This document shows positions 49,175-59,904 of a stretch of DNA of 64,000 nucleotides, piece after piece. This DNA is from Christensenellaceae bacterium Phil7. Its GTDB lineage: Bacteria > Bacillota > Clostridia > Christensenellales > CAG-138. Position 1 is the first letter of the stretch; the number at the start of each line of letters is the position of its first letter. The DNA lies in contig MSGV01000031.1 of the NCBI GenBank assembly GCA_001940845.1, forward strand, positions 39,746 through 103,745, in the 5' to 3' direction. Under the pieces are notes generated by a model. The model was given only the letters and a program-made list of their open reading frames with translations. It had not been told where the DNA came from and did not search any database. Position numbers and translations under genes: made by a program.

Positions 49175-52100
49175 ATGAAAAGAATTCTAAGCTTATTCTT
49201 AGCAATAATGCTGCTTACAAGCGGCATTTGCTCCGCAGGGATGGCAAGTGCTATGGTGGTCAATGAACTCGATGCTTTCGATACTGCGCTCAACGCGGAC
49301 GGAAGCAGCATTGACTTTACAACCGATACTCAGTACCCATGGGTGCTTTGTGCGGACTCACAAGGCAATGGTGATGCAGCCGTGCGCAGCAATACCATGG
49401 GTATCGATAGCAGTGAAAGCACTATAAGTTTCAATGCATCCGTCCAGACTGGTGAAAGGCTCAGTTTTGACGTAAAATGCAGTACCGAAGGCGGTTACGA
49501 TATTTTTTATCTTTATGATAACGGCGAGATCGTGCTTCGCAGATCCGGTGAAATTGATTGGAGGAACGAATTCTATACCGTGACTGAGAGCGGTGAGCAT
49601 AGCTTCACCTTTGCTTTCTGTAAGGATAGCGGGGGTGCGGAAGGTGATGATTGCGTTTATCTCGATAATGTTGCCTTCATCGGCATTGACCCCAATGATC
49701 CTACGCTTAGCTCAGTGATGAATGCATCAGGTTGTAATAACGTTTACTATACGGAGGACAATTCCTGGGTTCATTATATTTACGAAGGCCGTTATTGTGC
49801 AAAGAGCAACATTGAATCCATCGATGATGGCATAGCAACCCTTTATACCGAAAGCTTCATCGAAGCAGGAGCGAGCATTTTCTTCGATTATGCGACCTCT
49901 ACTGAAGAGGATTTCGACAATCTTTATTTTTCCGCGATAAACCTCGATACAGGTGATGAATACATGCAGGTATTTGAGGCAACCGGCGAAACCGCTTGGT
50001 CAACAGGTGCATGGACCGCTCCCGATTCAGCAAATTACAGACTGATCTTTACTTATGAAAAGGATGGTTCCGGCTGTTTCATGTATGATGCAGTATATGT
50101 TTCAAACTGTTACATTCCCTCTTCAATAGTTGGCGAAGTGGTATGGAGCACAAGCTTTGAGCATAACAACCCATTTTACTGTGGCTGGACGACAATCGAT
50201 GCCGATGGTGACGGATATACCTTCGAATGGACTCGCGACATTGAATGTTTTCTATATGGGCGTTCCATTTCAGCAGACGGAAGGGCAAATATGGCCAGCG
50301 CGTCCTACAGTGCCAATTTCGATCGTCCCCTCTCTCCCGATAACTATCTTGTTTCCCCCGCCATCACAATTTATGAAGACAATTCAAGCGTAACTCTGAA
50401 AATCATGGCGCGCTCTCAGGATGAGGAAGCGCATATCGAACATTTTCAAGTACTTGCCAGCAATAATCCAACTGACTTTTCAAACGCCGATATTCTTTTT
50501 GAAGGCGATACCGTGCATGAATGGACTTCATACAGATGCGACTTTACACGATACATAGGCGAAACCATCTACGTTGCAATACGTCATTTCAACACAACTG
50601 ATATGTATTATCTCAACATTGATATGTTCGAAATAGTTGCCGATGGAACTGTGGAGGTCTCCCAATCCGATCCCATATATCCCATTGATGAAATGCTCTC
50701 CAATGCGATCAATATCGATGGTGGGCAGCTCGAATTTTATAGCGGTTCAAAGGCACCATGGTATGTCAGCAAAGTTGGCGACAGGACGGTTGCACAAAGC
50801 AGTAATCATGCGCCGCTCACAAATGGGTACATAATAACCAATATCACTCTCAACGCTCCTGCAAGACTGAGCTTTGATTGGATGAACAGTGCCGAACAGA
50901 ATTTTGATTATCTCAAGCTGTTCATAAATGGCGAAGCAGCACTTGATCTCAGAGATGTGCTTTCAGACTTCACCAACGCCATTGTGGAAATACCTGAAGC
51001 AGGCGAATACCAGTTCGCATGGGTATTTTCAAAGGATGATGAAATCAATGAACTGAACGATGCATGCTTTATAGACAATGTAGAAATACTGGATGCTATT
51101 CATCCCGAATCATTCGATGCGGTATCATTCATGGGCATTCGGGCAGACGAGAGCAGATCGATAGAATACACGCTGCTGCCCGAAGACGCTACTTCAAAGC
51201 ATATAGACTGGAGCAGTTCTGATGAGACAATCGCCGTGGTCGATGAGAATGGCGTCGTTACGGGCTGTAACCCCGGTCGTGCAATCATCACCGGCTGCAC
51301 CGCTGACGGAAACCTCATCGACAAGGTTACCATCACCGTAACAGAGCCTTATGCCGAACAAACGCTTTATGGCTTCCGCTATATTGGCAGCAATCCCAAT
51401 GCGCGCTTCGATCTGGTATCATTTACCGATCGCAACCCTGAAAACATTGCTTCTATAACCAGCTTTCCGGGTTCAACTCATATATTCAGTGCAATGGAGT
51501 ATGTGAACGGTAAGCTCTACGCTGCCTCTGGCTGCATGATTTACTCAATGGATTTCGGTATCTTCGAACCAACTCTTATACATGATGAGATTCAAGACGA
51601 TTTTGAGATCGTCGATATGACCTACGATCATTCCAGCGATAAGATGTATCTTCTTCTCGCATCAAACAGCCAGAGTGCTGTCTATGAAATGAATCTTGGG
51701 ACCGGTTCTATCACGCTGTGCTCGCTCGTAGCCGGGCTAAGTCTTCCCGCAAATACGCTTGCGATCAGTGCGGACGGAAGAGCGTACTGCACAGAAGCAT
51801 ATACTGGAAAGTTCTTCTCTATAGATATAACAACTGGAGAAACAGAACTCATAGGCAATTTTGGATTTGGCGGCGCAAAGAATCAATCCATGAGCTTCGA
51901 CCTCAATACTGGCAGGCTCATTCTCGCAAGCTATGTACCCAATGTAGGAAACGCGGAATGCGATCAGCTCTATATTGTGGATACGAATACTGCCATCTGC
52001 ACTCGCCTTGGCAATATGGGCGGCGAAAACGAAACTCAACTCGTTGGTCTGTTCTCGATTCCGGAGAATTCGATGCAATCTTTCCGCATTGATTTTGTTG

Positions 52101-52450
52101 ACGGCATTTCCGGTGAGATCGTTATCAGCGAAACCATTGAACGCGGCAGCATAATAGATGAGTTTCCGTCCTTAAATGAGCACTCGGGCTACGTGCTTCT
52201 TGGCTGGAACTATGACAACTCCCCCGTGCTTCAAAACACAACCGTGTATTCCCGCTTTGCACTCGTGGGCGATATTGATTTTGATCATCAGGTAACGGTT
52301 GAAGAAGCCACCACTATTTCAAGGTGCGCTTTGGGGCTTCATTCCCTTGAAAGCGAAGCTCTGATGATCGCCGATGCAAGCGGTGATGGCGCTATAAGGA
52401 TGGACGATGCTCTTATCGTTCTGAGACTGGCATTGTCATTAGGCATGTAG
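49175..52450 (+). CDS. Secreted multidomain protein: cleaved-adhesin/MAM-like domain(s), Big_2-like Ig domain, C-terminal type I dockerin-like module
   Basis: Signal peptide; 'GWTTIDADGDGYTFEW...LSPDNYLVSPAITI...VAIRHFNTTDMYYLNIDMFEIV'; 'SIEYTLLPEDATSKHIDWSSSDETIAVVDENGVVTGCNPGRAIITG'; C-terminal duplicated 'GDIDFDHQVTVEEATTISRCALGL'/'ADASGDGAIRMDDALIVLRLALSL'. Confidence 0.85.
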   Translation: MKRILSLFLAIMLLTSGICSAGMASAMVVNELDAFDTALNADGSSIDFTTDTQYPWVLCADSQGNGDAAVRSNTMGIDSSESTISFNASVQTGERLSFDVKCSTEGGYDIFYLYDNGEIVLRRSGEIDWRNEFYTVTESGEHSFTFAFCKDSGGAEGDDCVYLDNVAFIGIDPNDPTLSSVMNASGCNNVYYTEDNSWVHYIYEGRYCAKSNIESIDDGIATLYTESFIEAGASIFFDYATSTEEDFDNLYFSAINLDTGDEYMQVFEATGETAWSTGAWTAPDSANYRLIFTYEKDGSGCFMYDAVYVSNCYIPSSIVGEVVWSTSFEHNNPFYCGWTTIDADGDGYTFEWTRDIECFLYGRSISADGRANMASASYSANFDRPLSPDNYLVSPAITIYEDNSSVTLKIMARSQDEEAHIEHFQVLASNNPTDFSNADILFEGDTVHEWTSYRCDFTRYIGETIYVAIRHFNTTDMYYLNIDMFEIVADGTVEVSQSDPIYPIDEMLSNAINIDGGQLEFYSGSKAPWYVSKVGDRTVAQSSNHAPLTNGYIITNITLNAPARLSFDWMNSAEQNFDYLKLFINGEAALDLRDVLSDFTNAIVEIPEAGEYQFAWVFSKDDEINELNDACFIDNVEILDAIHPESFDAVSFMGIRADESRSIEYTLLPEDATSKHIDWSSSDETIAVVDENGVVTGCNPGRAIITGCTADGNLIDKVTITVTEPYAEQTLYGFRYIGSNPNARFDLVSFTDRNPENIASITSFPGSTHIFSAMEYVNGKLYAASGCMIYSMDFGIFEPTLIHDEIQDDFEIVDMTYDHSSDKMYLLLASNSQSAVYEMNLGTGSITLCSLVAGLSLPANTLAISADGRAYCTEAYTGKFFSIDITTGETELIGNFGFGGAKNQSMSFDLNTGRLILASYVPNVGNAECDQLYIVDTNTAICTRLGNMGGENETQLVGLFSIPENSMQSFRIDFVDGISGEIVISETIERGSIIDEFPSLNEHSGYVLLGWNYDNSPVLQNTTVYSRFALVGDIDFDHQVTVEEATTISRCALGLHSLESEALMIADASGDGAIRMDDALIVLRLALSLGM

Positions 52451-52817
52451 AGAGCAGATAATTCGATTTAACGACAATAGGGTGTGCAAAGCGCTTGCAC
52501 GCTCTATTTCATTCATTAAATACTTGATTTCTCCTCCCGCCGAAGCATTCAAAGCCCTCTCTGTAATTATTCGTTTTACTTTTTTCGATCTTGAAATTCG
52601 GCATATTGTGCATTAAATCATTTTTATAGTGAAATCAAGCCCACATATTGCTGGAATGCTCTATTTGATAATCGCAATATGCGTAATAAAAAATATATAT
52701 GCAATGGGCTTCAAAATACGGTTGAATGTCTCTTCATTTCGCGTTATAATCGCATTGTCGGTAGGTCTACGTATTTCTGCCGACGCAAAAACTATTTATA
52801 CAGCAAGGAGTTTTGCA

Positions 52818-53912
52818 ATGAAATACGATCGTGTTTATAATTTCTCCGCAGGTCCCTCCATCCTTCCGGTCGAGGTTCTTGAAAGTGTTCGCGATAACCT
52901 TCTCAACTACGAAGGTTCCGGAATGTGTGTTATGGAGATGAGCCACAGGTCCAAGGTCTTCCAGCAGATCATTGATGATGCAGAAGCCAATCTGCGTGAT
53001 CTCATGGGCATTCCAGAAAATTATAAGGTAATGTTCATTCAGGGCGGCGCAACCCTACAGTTCGCCATGCTCCCCATGAACCTTATGAAGAATGGCGTTG
53101 CTGACTATATCGTAACCGGTAACTGGTCCAAGAAGGCCTATAATGAAGCCAAAAAATATGGTAAGATCAATCTCGTTGCTACCAGCGATGATCGCAACTA
53201 TTCATATATTCCCGATTGTTCCGATCTCCCAATCAGTGAAGATGCGGATTATGTCTATATTTGCGAAAATGAGACCATTCATGGTACCACCTATCAGCAG
53301 CTTCCCAACACCAAGGGCAAGATTCTTGTTTCTGACCAGAGCTCCATGTTCCTTTCAAAGCCCTGCAATGTATCCGATTATGGCGTCATTTATGGTGGCG
53401 TTCAGAAGAATATCGGCCCTGCCGGCATGGTAATCGTTATCATGCGCGAGGATCTCATTCGCGAGGATCTTCCCACTTATGTCCCCACCTACATGAGCTA
53501 TGCAACCCATGCAAATAACGGCTCCATGTATAATACCCCCAACTGCTGGAGCATCTATGTCTGCGGCGAAGTATTCAAGTATCTCAAGCGCATCGGCGGA
53601 CTTGAGGCAATGGCTCGCTTGAATGAAGAGAAGGCGAAGATTCTTTATGATTTCCTCGATCAGTCCAAAATGTTCCATGGCACAGTAGATAAGGAATTCC
53701 GCTCCCTTATGAACGTCCCCTTCGTAACCGCATCAAAAGAAACCGATGCCGAAGTCGTTGCCGCTACCAAGGCTGCCGGATTTGATAATCTAAAGGGTCA
53801 TAAGAGCGTTGGCGGTCTCCGTGCCTCCATCTATAACGCCATGCCCAAAGAAGGCGTTGCAGCACTTGTTGACTTCCTCAAAAAATATGAGGAAGAGCAT
53901 TATCAAGGCTAA
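52818..53912 (+). CDS. serC: Phosphoserine aminotransferase
   Basis: 'YNFSAGPSILPVEVLE', 'MEMSHRSKVFQQI', 'YGGVQKNIGPAGMVIVIMRED'; start at MKYDRVYN. Confidence 0.96.
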   Translation: MKYDRVYNFSAGPSILPVEVLESVRDNLLNYEGSGMCVMEMSHRSKVFQQIIDDAEANLRDLMGIPENYKVMFIQGGATLQFAMLPMNLMKNGVADYIVTGNWSKKAYNEAKKYGKINLVATSDDRNYSYIPDCSDLPISEDADYVYICENETIHGTTYQQLPNTKGKILVSDQSSMFLSKPCNVSDYGVIYGGVQKNIGPAGMVIVIMREDLIREDLPTYVPTYMSYATHANNGSMYNTPNCWSIYVCGEVFKYLKRIGGLEAMARLNEEKAKILYDFLDQSKMFHGTVDKEFRSLMNVPFVTASKETDAEVVAATKAAGFDNLKGHKSVGGLRASIYNAMPKEGVAALVDFLKKYEEEHYQG

Positions 53913-53957
53913 TTTTTCTGACTTAAAAATAATTTGATTGATTAAGGAGTAATAACT

Positions 53958-54866
53958 ATGCGTATTCTCGCTTCAGACGGTATGGAAAAGAATGCTGTTG
54001 CAGCTCTTCGTGAACAGGGTCATGAGGTTGTTGAACAGTTCTATGAGCCGGCAGAGCTCGCCGAACAGGTCAAGGATTTTGATGTTCTCGTTGTCCGCAG
54101 CGCAACTAAAGTCCGCACCCCCATCATTGATGCAGCTCTTGAGACAGGAAGGCTCAAGCTCATCATTCGCGGCGGTGTAGGTATCGATAATATCGATCAC
54201 GAATATGCCGAATCCAAGGGCATAAAGGTCATGAACACGCCCCGCGCTTCCAGCAATGCTGTTGCGGAGCTCGCAATGGCACATATGCTCTCCTGCTCTC
54301 GCTTCGTCAGCATTGCAGGTCATACCATGCGCGAAGGTTTGTGGGAAAAGAAAGCCTATAAGGGAATCGAGGTTAATGGCAAAACCTTGGGCATCGTAGG
54401 ATACGGTCGAATTGGCCAGAGCCTCGGCAGGATGGCGATTGCAATGGGTATGGAAGTTGTTGCATATGATGTTTTCCATGTACCCGGAATCGAGAATGAA
54501 CATATGCATTATGTTGAGCTCGACGAGCTCTTTGCAGTTTCCGATTTCATCTCCCTCCATGTTCCCAGCCTTGAAGGCAAGCCCATGGTTAATGCTGAAA
54601 CAATTGCAAAGATGAAGGACGGCGTCGTCATTATAAACACCAGCCGCGGCACCAATATTGATGAAAGCGCACTCCTTGAAGCACTCAACAGCGGCAAGGT
54701 TCGCGCAGCCGGTCTTGATGTCTGGGCAACAGAACCCTGCAAGAATACCGAGCTTTTGAATCATTCCAACGTGAGCTGCACCCCCCATATCGGTGCTTCT
54801 ACCACTGAGGCCCAAAAGCGCATCGGTGCAGAAATCGTTGATATTATCAATAAGTTCTTTGCCTAA
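53958..54866 (+). CDS. serA: D-3-phosphoglycerate dehydrogenase (short form)
   Basis: 'LGIVGYGRIGQSLGRMAIAMGM', 'VIINTSRGTNIDESAL', 'CTPHIGASTTEAQ'. Confidence 0.93.
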   Translation: MRILASDGMEKNAVAALREQGHEVVEQFYEPAELAEQVKDFDVLVVRSATKVRTPIIDAALETGRLKLIIRGGVGIDNIDHEYAESKGIKVMNTPRASSNAVAELAMAHMLSCSRFVSIAGHTMREGLWEKKAYKGIEVNGKTLGIVGYGRIGQSLGRMAIAMGMEVVAYDVFHVPGIENEHMHYVELDELFAVSDFISLHVPSLEGKPMVNAETIAKMKDGVVIINTSRGTNIDESALLEALNSGKVRAAGLDVWATEPCKNTELLNHSNVSCTPHIGASTTEAQKRIGAEIVDIINKFFA

Positions 54867-54887
54867 TTGAGCATTTGATTTTATATA

Positions 54888-54922
54888 AAAAGCGCCCCGG
54901 AGTTTCTCCGAGGGGCGCTTTT
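54888..54922 (+). terminator. Terminator after serCA
   Basis: AAAGCGCCCCGGAG-TTT-CTCCGAGGGGCGCTTTTT. Confidence 0.85.
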
Positions 54923-55063
54923 TGCATATATTTTTCATTTTTCAGTCTTTTTACAGTAAAATTTGTTAAATTTCCGTTGACTAAGAACTAAGTATATGGC
55001 ATAATGCATATTAGTGGCAGGTTCAGTATGAATTTGCCATCAGTATTTTTGCGGAGAAATAAG

Positions 55064-56002
55064 ATGAGTAAGATAGTTATCGCACTTGGAGGAAACGCAC
55101 TGCAGGAGGCAGGCAAACCTGCGACCGCAGATTCTCAGCTCCAAATTGTTGAAAAGACATCCGAATACATTGCAGACATAATCGGCGCAGGATATGATGT
55201 TATCCTCGCGCACGGCAATGGTCCACAGGTTGGCAGAATAGTATTGCAGAATGAATACGCCTCTGCCGTTACGCCTGCAATGCCATTTGATGTATGCGGC
55301 GCAATGAGCCAAGGCTATATCGGCTATCACATGCAGCAGGGACTTGAAAAGGTTCTGCGGCATAGAGGTATCAATAAGAAAGCTGCAACCATCATCACTC
55401 AGGTTGTAGTCGATAAAGATGATCCGAAATTTAAAAACCCCAGTAAGCCAATAGGTCCATTCTATTCCGAAGAAGAAGCATTAAAGCTCGAAGCAGAAAA
55501 GAACTATACCATGAAAGAGGATGCAGGACGTGGTTGGCGCAGGGTCGTTGCTTCTCCCAGTCCCATCGAGATCGTGGAGCTCGATGCTGTCAAATGTCTC
55601 ATCAATGGCGGTTTTATCGCAATCACCGTTGGCGGTGGCGGCATTCCCGTCATAAAAGATGAAAATGGTGACTATATCGGCACAGCAGCAGTCATTGATA
55701 AGGATCTTGCCTCCGAGCGCCTTGCAGAAGATATTGATGCCGATGCTCTCGTCATACTTACGGCAGTCGAAAAGGTTTGTATTAATTTTGGAAAACCCGA
55801 TCAAAAGGAGCTTTCCGCCATGAGTATTGAAGAGGCTCGCCAGTACATTTCGGAAGGTCATTTCGCTCCCGGTTCCATGCTGCCCAAGGTCGAAGCTGCG
55901 ATAAAGTTTGTTGAAAGCAAACCGGGCAGGAAAGCCATTATAACTTCGTTGGACAAAGCTGTTGAAGCACTTGACGGCAAAGCCGGCACAACGATAGTAT
56001 AA
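55064..56002 (+). CDS. arcC: Carbamate kinase
   Basis: 'MSKIVIALGGNALQ', 'HGNGPQVGRI', 'AITVGGGGIPVI'. Confidence 0.94.
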   Translation: MSKIVIALGGNALQEAGKPATADSQLQIVEKTSEYIADIIGAGYDVILAHGNGPQVGRIVLQNEYASAVTPAMPFDVCGAMSQGYIGYHMQQGLEKVLRHRGINKKAATIITQVVVDKDDPKFKNPSKPIGPFYSEEEALKLEAEKNYTMKEDAGRGWRRVVASPSPIEIVELDAVKCLINGGFIAITVGGGGIPVIKDENGDYIGTAAVIDKDLASERLAEDIDADALVILTAVEKVCINFGKPDQKELSAMSIEEARQYISEGHFAPGSMLPKVEAAIKFVESKPGRKAIITSLDKAVEALDGKAGTTIV

Positions 56003-56005
56003 AAA

Positions 56006-56046
56006 ATGAGCTGCCCTAGAAGCCAAAAACTTCTGCGGCAGCTCAT
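56006..56046. terminator. Bidirectional terminator between arcC and murI
   Basis: ATGAGCTGCC ... GGCAGCTCAT with inner AGAAG/CTTCT stem. Confidence 0.75.
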
Positions 56047-56071
56047 TCTGCTTAATTTTATAATGTTCATA

Positions 56072-56863
56072 TCATTTATTCTCGTATGGCGGCATAGTCA
56101 AAAACCGCTTAAAGATCGGTCTAAGACTTTCAGCATCGCCGCTGGTAAAGAACTCAACCTGTGCAGTTCCCGAATCATTTTCCAGACCGCTGCGCTTTAA
56201 TACCCGGTTAAGCTGGCTGACCGTTCCCATGCTCCCATCATATAGGCGATGCTCCCCACTAAAATGTTTTTCAAAATAGCAGTCAATTGCCGAGGCAATG
56301 AACGGATAATGTGTGCAGCCCAGTACAACTGCATCAGCTTTTATTCCGTGATATTTTGACAAGTGCTCATCAAGAATATCATCGAACGCATTATCCTCGA
56401 CGATACCTCTTTCAATACGATCCACCAAACCGCTGCAGCCTATGCTGATCACTCGACTTGGATCCGGCATACGCTCCAAAAGCGCTCTATAACGCCGAAT
56501 ATGTGTGGTTGCCTCTGTTGCAAGCATAAAAACCTTGCCATCTCCATCGCACATGCATGCTGGCTTTATTGCCGGCTCCATGCTTATCACGGGAACGTCC
56601 AATTTATCGCGCAGCACATTTATTGAAGCACTTGTAGCTGTATTGCACGCGATCACAAGTGCTTTAACCCCATGCTCCAACAGAAAATCTGCCGCAGATG
56701 AGGTCAAAGCCAGTATCTCGGCTTCACTGCGATCGCCATATGGGGCATTGCCATTATCGCCATAGTAAATAAAGTTTTCATTTTGGAGCATTCGAATCGC
56801 AACACGGAGCACACTTGCTCCACCCATGCCAGAATCAAAGAATCCAATTGGTCGTTTATCCAT
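56072..56863 (-). CDS. murI: Glutamate racemase
   Basis: 'IGFFDSGMGGASVLR', 'VIACNTATS', 'VVLGCTHYPFI'; start at MDKRPIGF. Confidence 0.95.
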   Translation of the reverse strand: MDKRPIGFFDSGMGGASVLRVAIRMLQNENFIYYGDNGNAPYGDRSEAEILALTSSAADFLLEHGVKALVIACNTATSASINVLRDKLDVPVISMEPAIKPACMCDGDGKVFMLATEATTHIRRYRALLERMPDPSRVISIGCSGLVDRIERGIVEDNAFDDILDEHLSKYHGIKADAVVLGCTHYPFIASAIDCYFEKHFSGEHRLYDGSMGTVSQLNRVLKRSGLENDSGTAQVEFFTSGDAESLRPIFKRFLTMPPYENK

Positions 56864-56882
56864 AGTTTTCAGATACCGCTTT

Positions 56883-58241
56883 TCACATTCTACAGCTCGC
56901 AGGATCATATGCCAGATACATTTTGAGCTTATTAAGAAGCATTGCAGCAGCAAGCGTATCCGCCGCCCCTCCGCAGCTTATGTTCAACTCTATAAGTTCC
57001 TCATCAAACCTCATAAGCTCATCATCGGTAAGCCCACATCCAAGTCTTCGCAATTCGCCAGCTCTTCGCTTCACAAATTCAGCTCCGATCGCACCGCCTC
57101 GTCTTAAAGCATTATTATCATCCAAAGTTTCCATTGCAGCAAGCAGCGCAGCAGCCCATGGGTTCGGATAATCAAGCTTTAAATACTCCTCATAGCAGCT
57201 GATTACAGTTTTAACGATTGGAAATCCCGCTGCTGCCTGCTCTCTTGCACCGTACACACCATAAGCTTTACGCACAATCGCTCCGTTACTTTCCAAAGCA
57301 TCATCAATGATTTGATATTTCGAAAGTTTGGCTGCAATATAGGTCACATTCTCTACCACATCCCTTTCCGAATATTCGTCATTGCTCGCTATCATGATTG
57401 CATACGCTGAAATCAGCAATCCCAACGTATATATTGCTCCTCTATGAGTATTCACGCCCCCTGTTATATCCAGCATAGCGTACTCCGCTTCAACGCCTAT
57501 CATTTGCAGCCTTTTCATAAGCTCTTTCAGATCATTTCCATGGTGCGCAGCAAATCTCGCCATCTCGCTGTAATAGGGACGAATAGCATTGATGCTCTTT
57601 TCAAATGTGGTTATATCCATATCTGCATTGGCCCCCGAATTTCGCTCATCCACCAAACCGGGCTTTGGCGTCAGATGAACCTCATCATACAGTGCGGAAC
57701 ATGCAAGCTCCGCAAGCATATCAGCCATCGCATCAGCAAATGCATTCCAGGTACATTCCTGAAGCTCCTGAACGCTATGCGCTCTGCTTCTTGCGCATAT
57801 GGAAGCCAATTCACCACATATCATGCATCTTCTGGGATATGGCCTCGATAGTTTACAGCCATTGGTCGTCAGCACATCTATATCATACCATCGCCCCAAT
57901 GCTGTACCCTCCTCTATCTCTACCATGCTCTGTTTCAACAAATCAGCATCGAAATCAACAGCGATCAAAGCCTCACATCCAGTTTTTGAATTTTCAATTT
58001 CCAGATGTGCAAAACCACCAAGTCTATTAATAATATCATTCAGACCGATATAAAAACCAAATTCTATCAAACCAGAATTCTTTACCGGTCCTGCAATATT
58101 AAGCGTGAACGATACGAGCGGCAGCCCAAAAGCAGCTATCAGCTCATCCTGCCTGCGTACACGAGCCTCACGGCGATTGGCCATATCTGCAACGCTAACT
58201 TCGCCATATATTTTTTTATTCATTTGCCGCAATATCTCCAA
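56883..58241 (-). CDS. citXG: CitX-CitG fusion (holo-citrate-lyase synthase / triphosphoribosyl-dephospho-CoA synthase)
   Basis: N-term CitX-like 'VSFTLNIAGPVKNS...RRCMICGE'; C-term CitG-like 'EVHLTPKPGLVDERNSGANADMD', 'GVNTHRGAIYTLGLL'. Confidence 0.88.
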   Translation of the reverse strand: MEILRQMNKKIYGEVSVADMANRREARVRRQDELIAAFGLPLVSFTLNIAGPVKNSGLIEFGFYIGLNDIINRLGGFAHLEIENSKTGCEALIAVDFDADLLKQSMVEIEEGTALGRWYDIDVLTTNGCKLSRPYPRRCMICGELASICARSRAHSVQELQECTWNAFADAMADMLAELACSALYDEVHLTPKPGLVDERNSGANADMDITTFEKSINAIRPYYSEMARFAAHHGNDLKELMKRLQMIGVEAEYAMLDITGGVNTHRGAIYTLGLLISAYAIMIASNDEYSERDVVENVTYIAAKLSKYQIIDDALESNGAIVRKAYGVYGAREQAAAGFPIVKTVISCYEEYLKLDYPNPWAAALLAAMETLDDNNALRRGGAIGAEFVKRRAGELRRLGCGLTDDELMRFDEELIELNISCGGAADTLAAAMLLNKLKMYLAYDPASCRM

Positions 58242-59904
58242 TCACGGTAAATTCACCATTATTAAACATGATTATGGTGAAGCCCTCGCCGGCAGCAACG
58301 GCTATGACCCCTGTGAATTCCAAAACATCACACTGCCCATAAGAATTATCTCCGACTGCTACAAGCGTACCGTCAGCGCGAAGCCCTACCGTATGCCCGT
58401 CACCAGCAGCAACTCCAACTATATCATGCCAGTTTTCAACATTGCACTGTCCCTTGTTGTTGCTCCCAACTGCAGCAACCGTTCCATCCTCATTAATCCC
58501 AACGATATGGTTATTTCCCGCAGCAATAGCTTTTATGCCGTTCCAAGCACTTACATTCAGCTGACCTGAAGAATTATCTCCTGCTGCAAGAACCCGGCCG
58601 CTCTCCGTCAATCCATATGTAGTATTGCTCCCGCACGCAATAGCTTTTATATTTCGCCATGAATCGGTCATTCCCTGCCCATAATAATTCCAGCCACATG
58701 AAACAACCCTGCCATTTCGTGTCAAGCCAACAGAGTGATACTGACCGCAGGCAACGGAAATTATATTCTTCCAATCAGCAACCTCTGTTCTATTATAGCT
58801 TGATAGTCCTTTTGCAACAACTGTACCATTGGAACGAACGCCAAGAATGAATGCTTCCTTTCCAACAGCAATGCTCTCAATATTTACCCAGTTGGGCTCT
58901 GAAATAGTCCATTTATTTCCGATCAAATGAATGTTTCCATTCAAATCGAGCACCGCTCCAAGCCCCGTTCCTCCGGCAGAAGCAGAATGAAGCAAGCGCT
59001 CATTAATATACTCAAGCATCTCAGCTGAGTTCCCATAGCCTTTTGATATATTTCGAAGCAAGGCAAGTGCGCGCGCAAAATCTCCGCTATCATATGCACT
59101 GGCGGCTTCCTCGTAGCGCAATTTATCACGCTCACCGATAACGCTGGATTCTTCAAACATGCTGCTGTATTTATTAAATTCGGAGATCAAATTCTCACCG
59201 CCGGAAGTAAGCACATCTAGCATAACGCTGCTCCATTCATTATTTATGCGCTCCAGCATATCGTTTAGACCATCATCATCGACGGAATTTTTTGCGCAAT
59301 TAAAACAATAGTATGCATCCTTGAACGAGCTGCGCTTAACGCATTCCGATCCAAAATTAAACCAAAGCTCTCCTCTGGTATCGCCTGAGGCCTCCGAACA
59401 GAAGGATAGAATGCGCTCCGCAGCCTCGTATTCTCCACTAGTTATCAGGTTACGCGCTGCATTTATCCTCACTTCGTCCATTTGCGCTGTCAGCTCATCG
59501 GATTTAATGCTATCAAAATATACTTCGGCTGAATCATCCTCATTCTCATATGCTGCTTTACCCAGTTCAAAATAGCTTTCATCTATTCTTTTCAAATGCT
59601 CCTTATCGGCTCCCGCATTCATATAGCATGCATACGCAGCATTGGGATTTCCGTTTTCCAGATTCGCGTCGCCGGCAGCCAACCATGACTCCTTAGCCCT
59701 AGCCATACTATCTTTATATCCGGAAATGGAATCAAAACTCATTGCTGCGCGAAGATGATCCCCGCTTTCTTCAAAAAACTGAGCTCGGCTATATGCATTT
59801 TCGGGTTCAATCACCCTTGGATAAAGTATCATAACAAAAGCCGCCAACCCAAGCACAAGCAATGCCGCCATAATAATAGCAGTAATCGAAAGAAGTTTTT
59901 TCAT
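58216..59904 (-). CDS. Membrane-anchored RCC1-repeat (beta-propeller) protein with N-terminal TPR-like region
   Basis: N-terminal TM; repeats 'IISVACGQYHSVGLTRNGRVVSCGWNYYGQ', 'IKAIAAGNNHIVGINEDGTVAAVGSNNKGQCNV', 'IVGVAAGDGHTVGLRADGTLVAVGDNSYGQCDV'. Confidence 0.85.
   Translation of the reverse strand: MKKLLSITAIIMAALLVLGLAAFVMILYPRVIEPENAYSRAQFFEESGDHLRAAMSFDSISGYKDSMARAKESWLAAGDANLENGNPNAAYACYMNAGADKEHLKRIDESYFELGKAAYENEDDSAEVYFDSIKSDELTAQMDEVRINAARNLITSGEYEAAERILSFCSEASGDTRGELWFNFGSECVKRSSFKDAYYCFNCAKNSVDDDGLNDMLERINNEWSSVMLDVLTSGGENLISEFNKYSSMFEESSVIGERDKLRYEEAASAYDSGDFARALALLRNISKGYGNSAEMLEYINERLLHSASAGGTGLGAVLDLNGNIHLIGNKWTISEPNWVNIESIAVGKEAFILGVRSNGTVVAKGLSSYNRTEVADWKNIISVACGQYHSVGLTRNGRVVSCGWNYYGQGMTDSWRNIKAIACGSNTTYGLTESGRVLAAGDNSSGQLNVSAWNGIKAIAAGNNHIVGINEDGTVAAVGSNNKGQCNVENWHDIVGVAAGDGHTVGLRADGTLVAVGDNSYGQCDVLEFTGVIAVAAGEGFTIIMFNNGEFTVIGDIAANE

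Noticed and set aside
53973-54938. 321-aa minus-strand ORF opposite serA
   Set aside because: Antisense shadow of a well-supported serA; sequence has no recognisable family features and codons mirror the sense gene.
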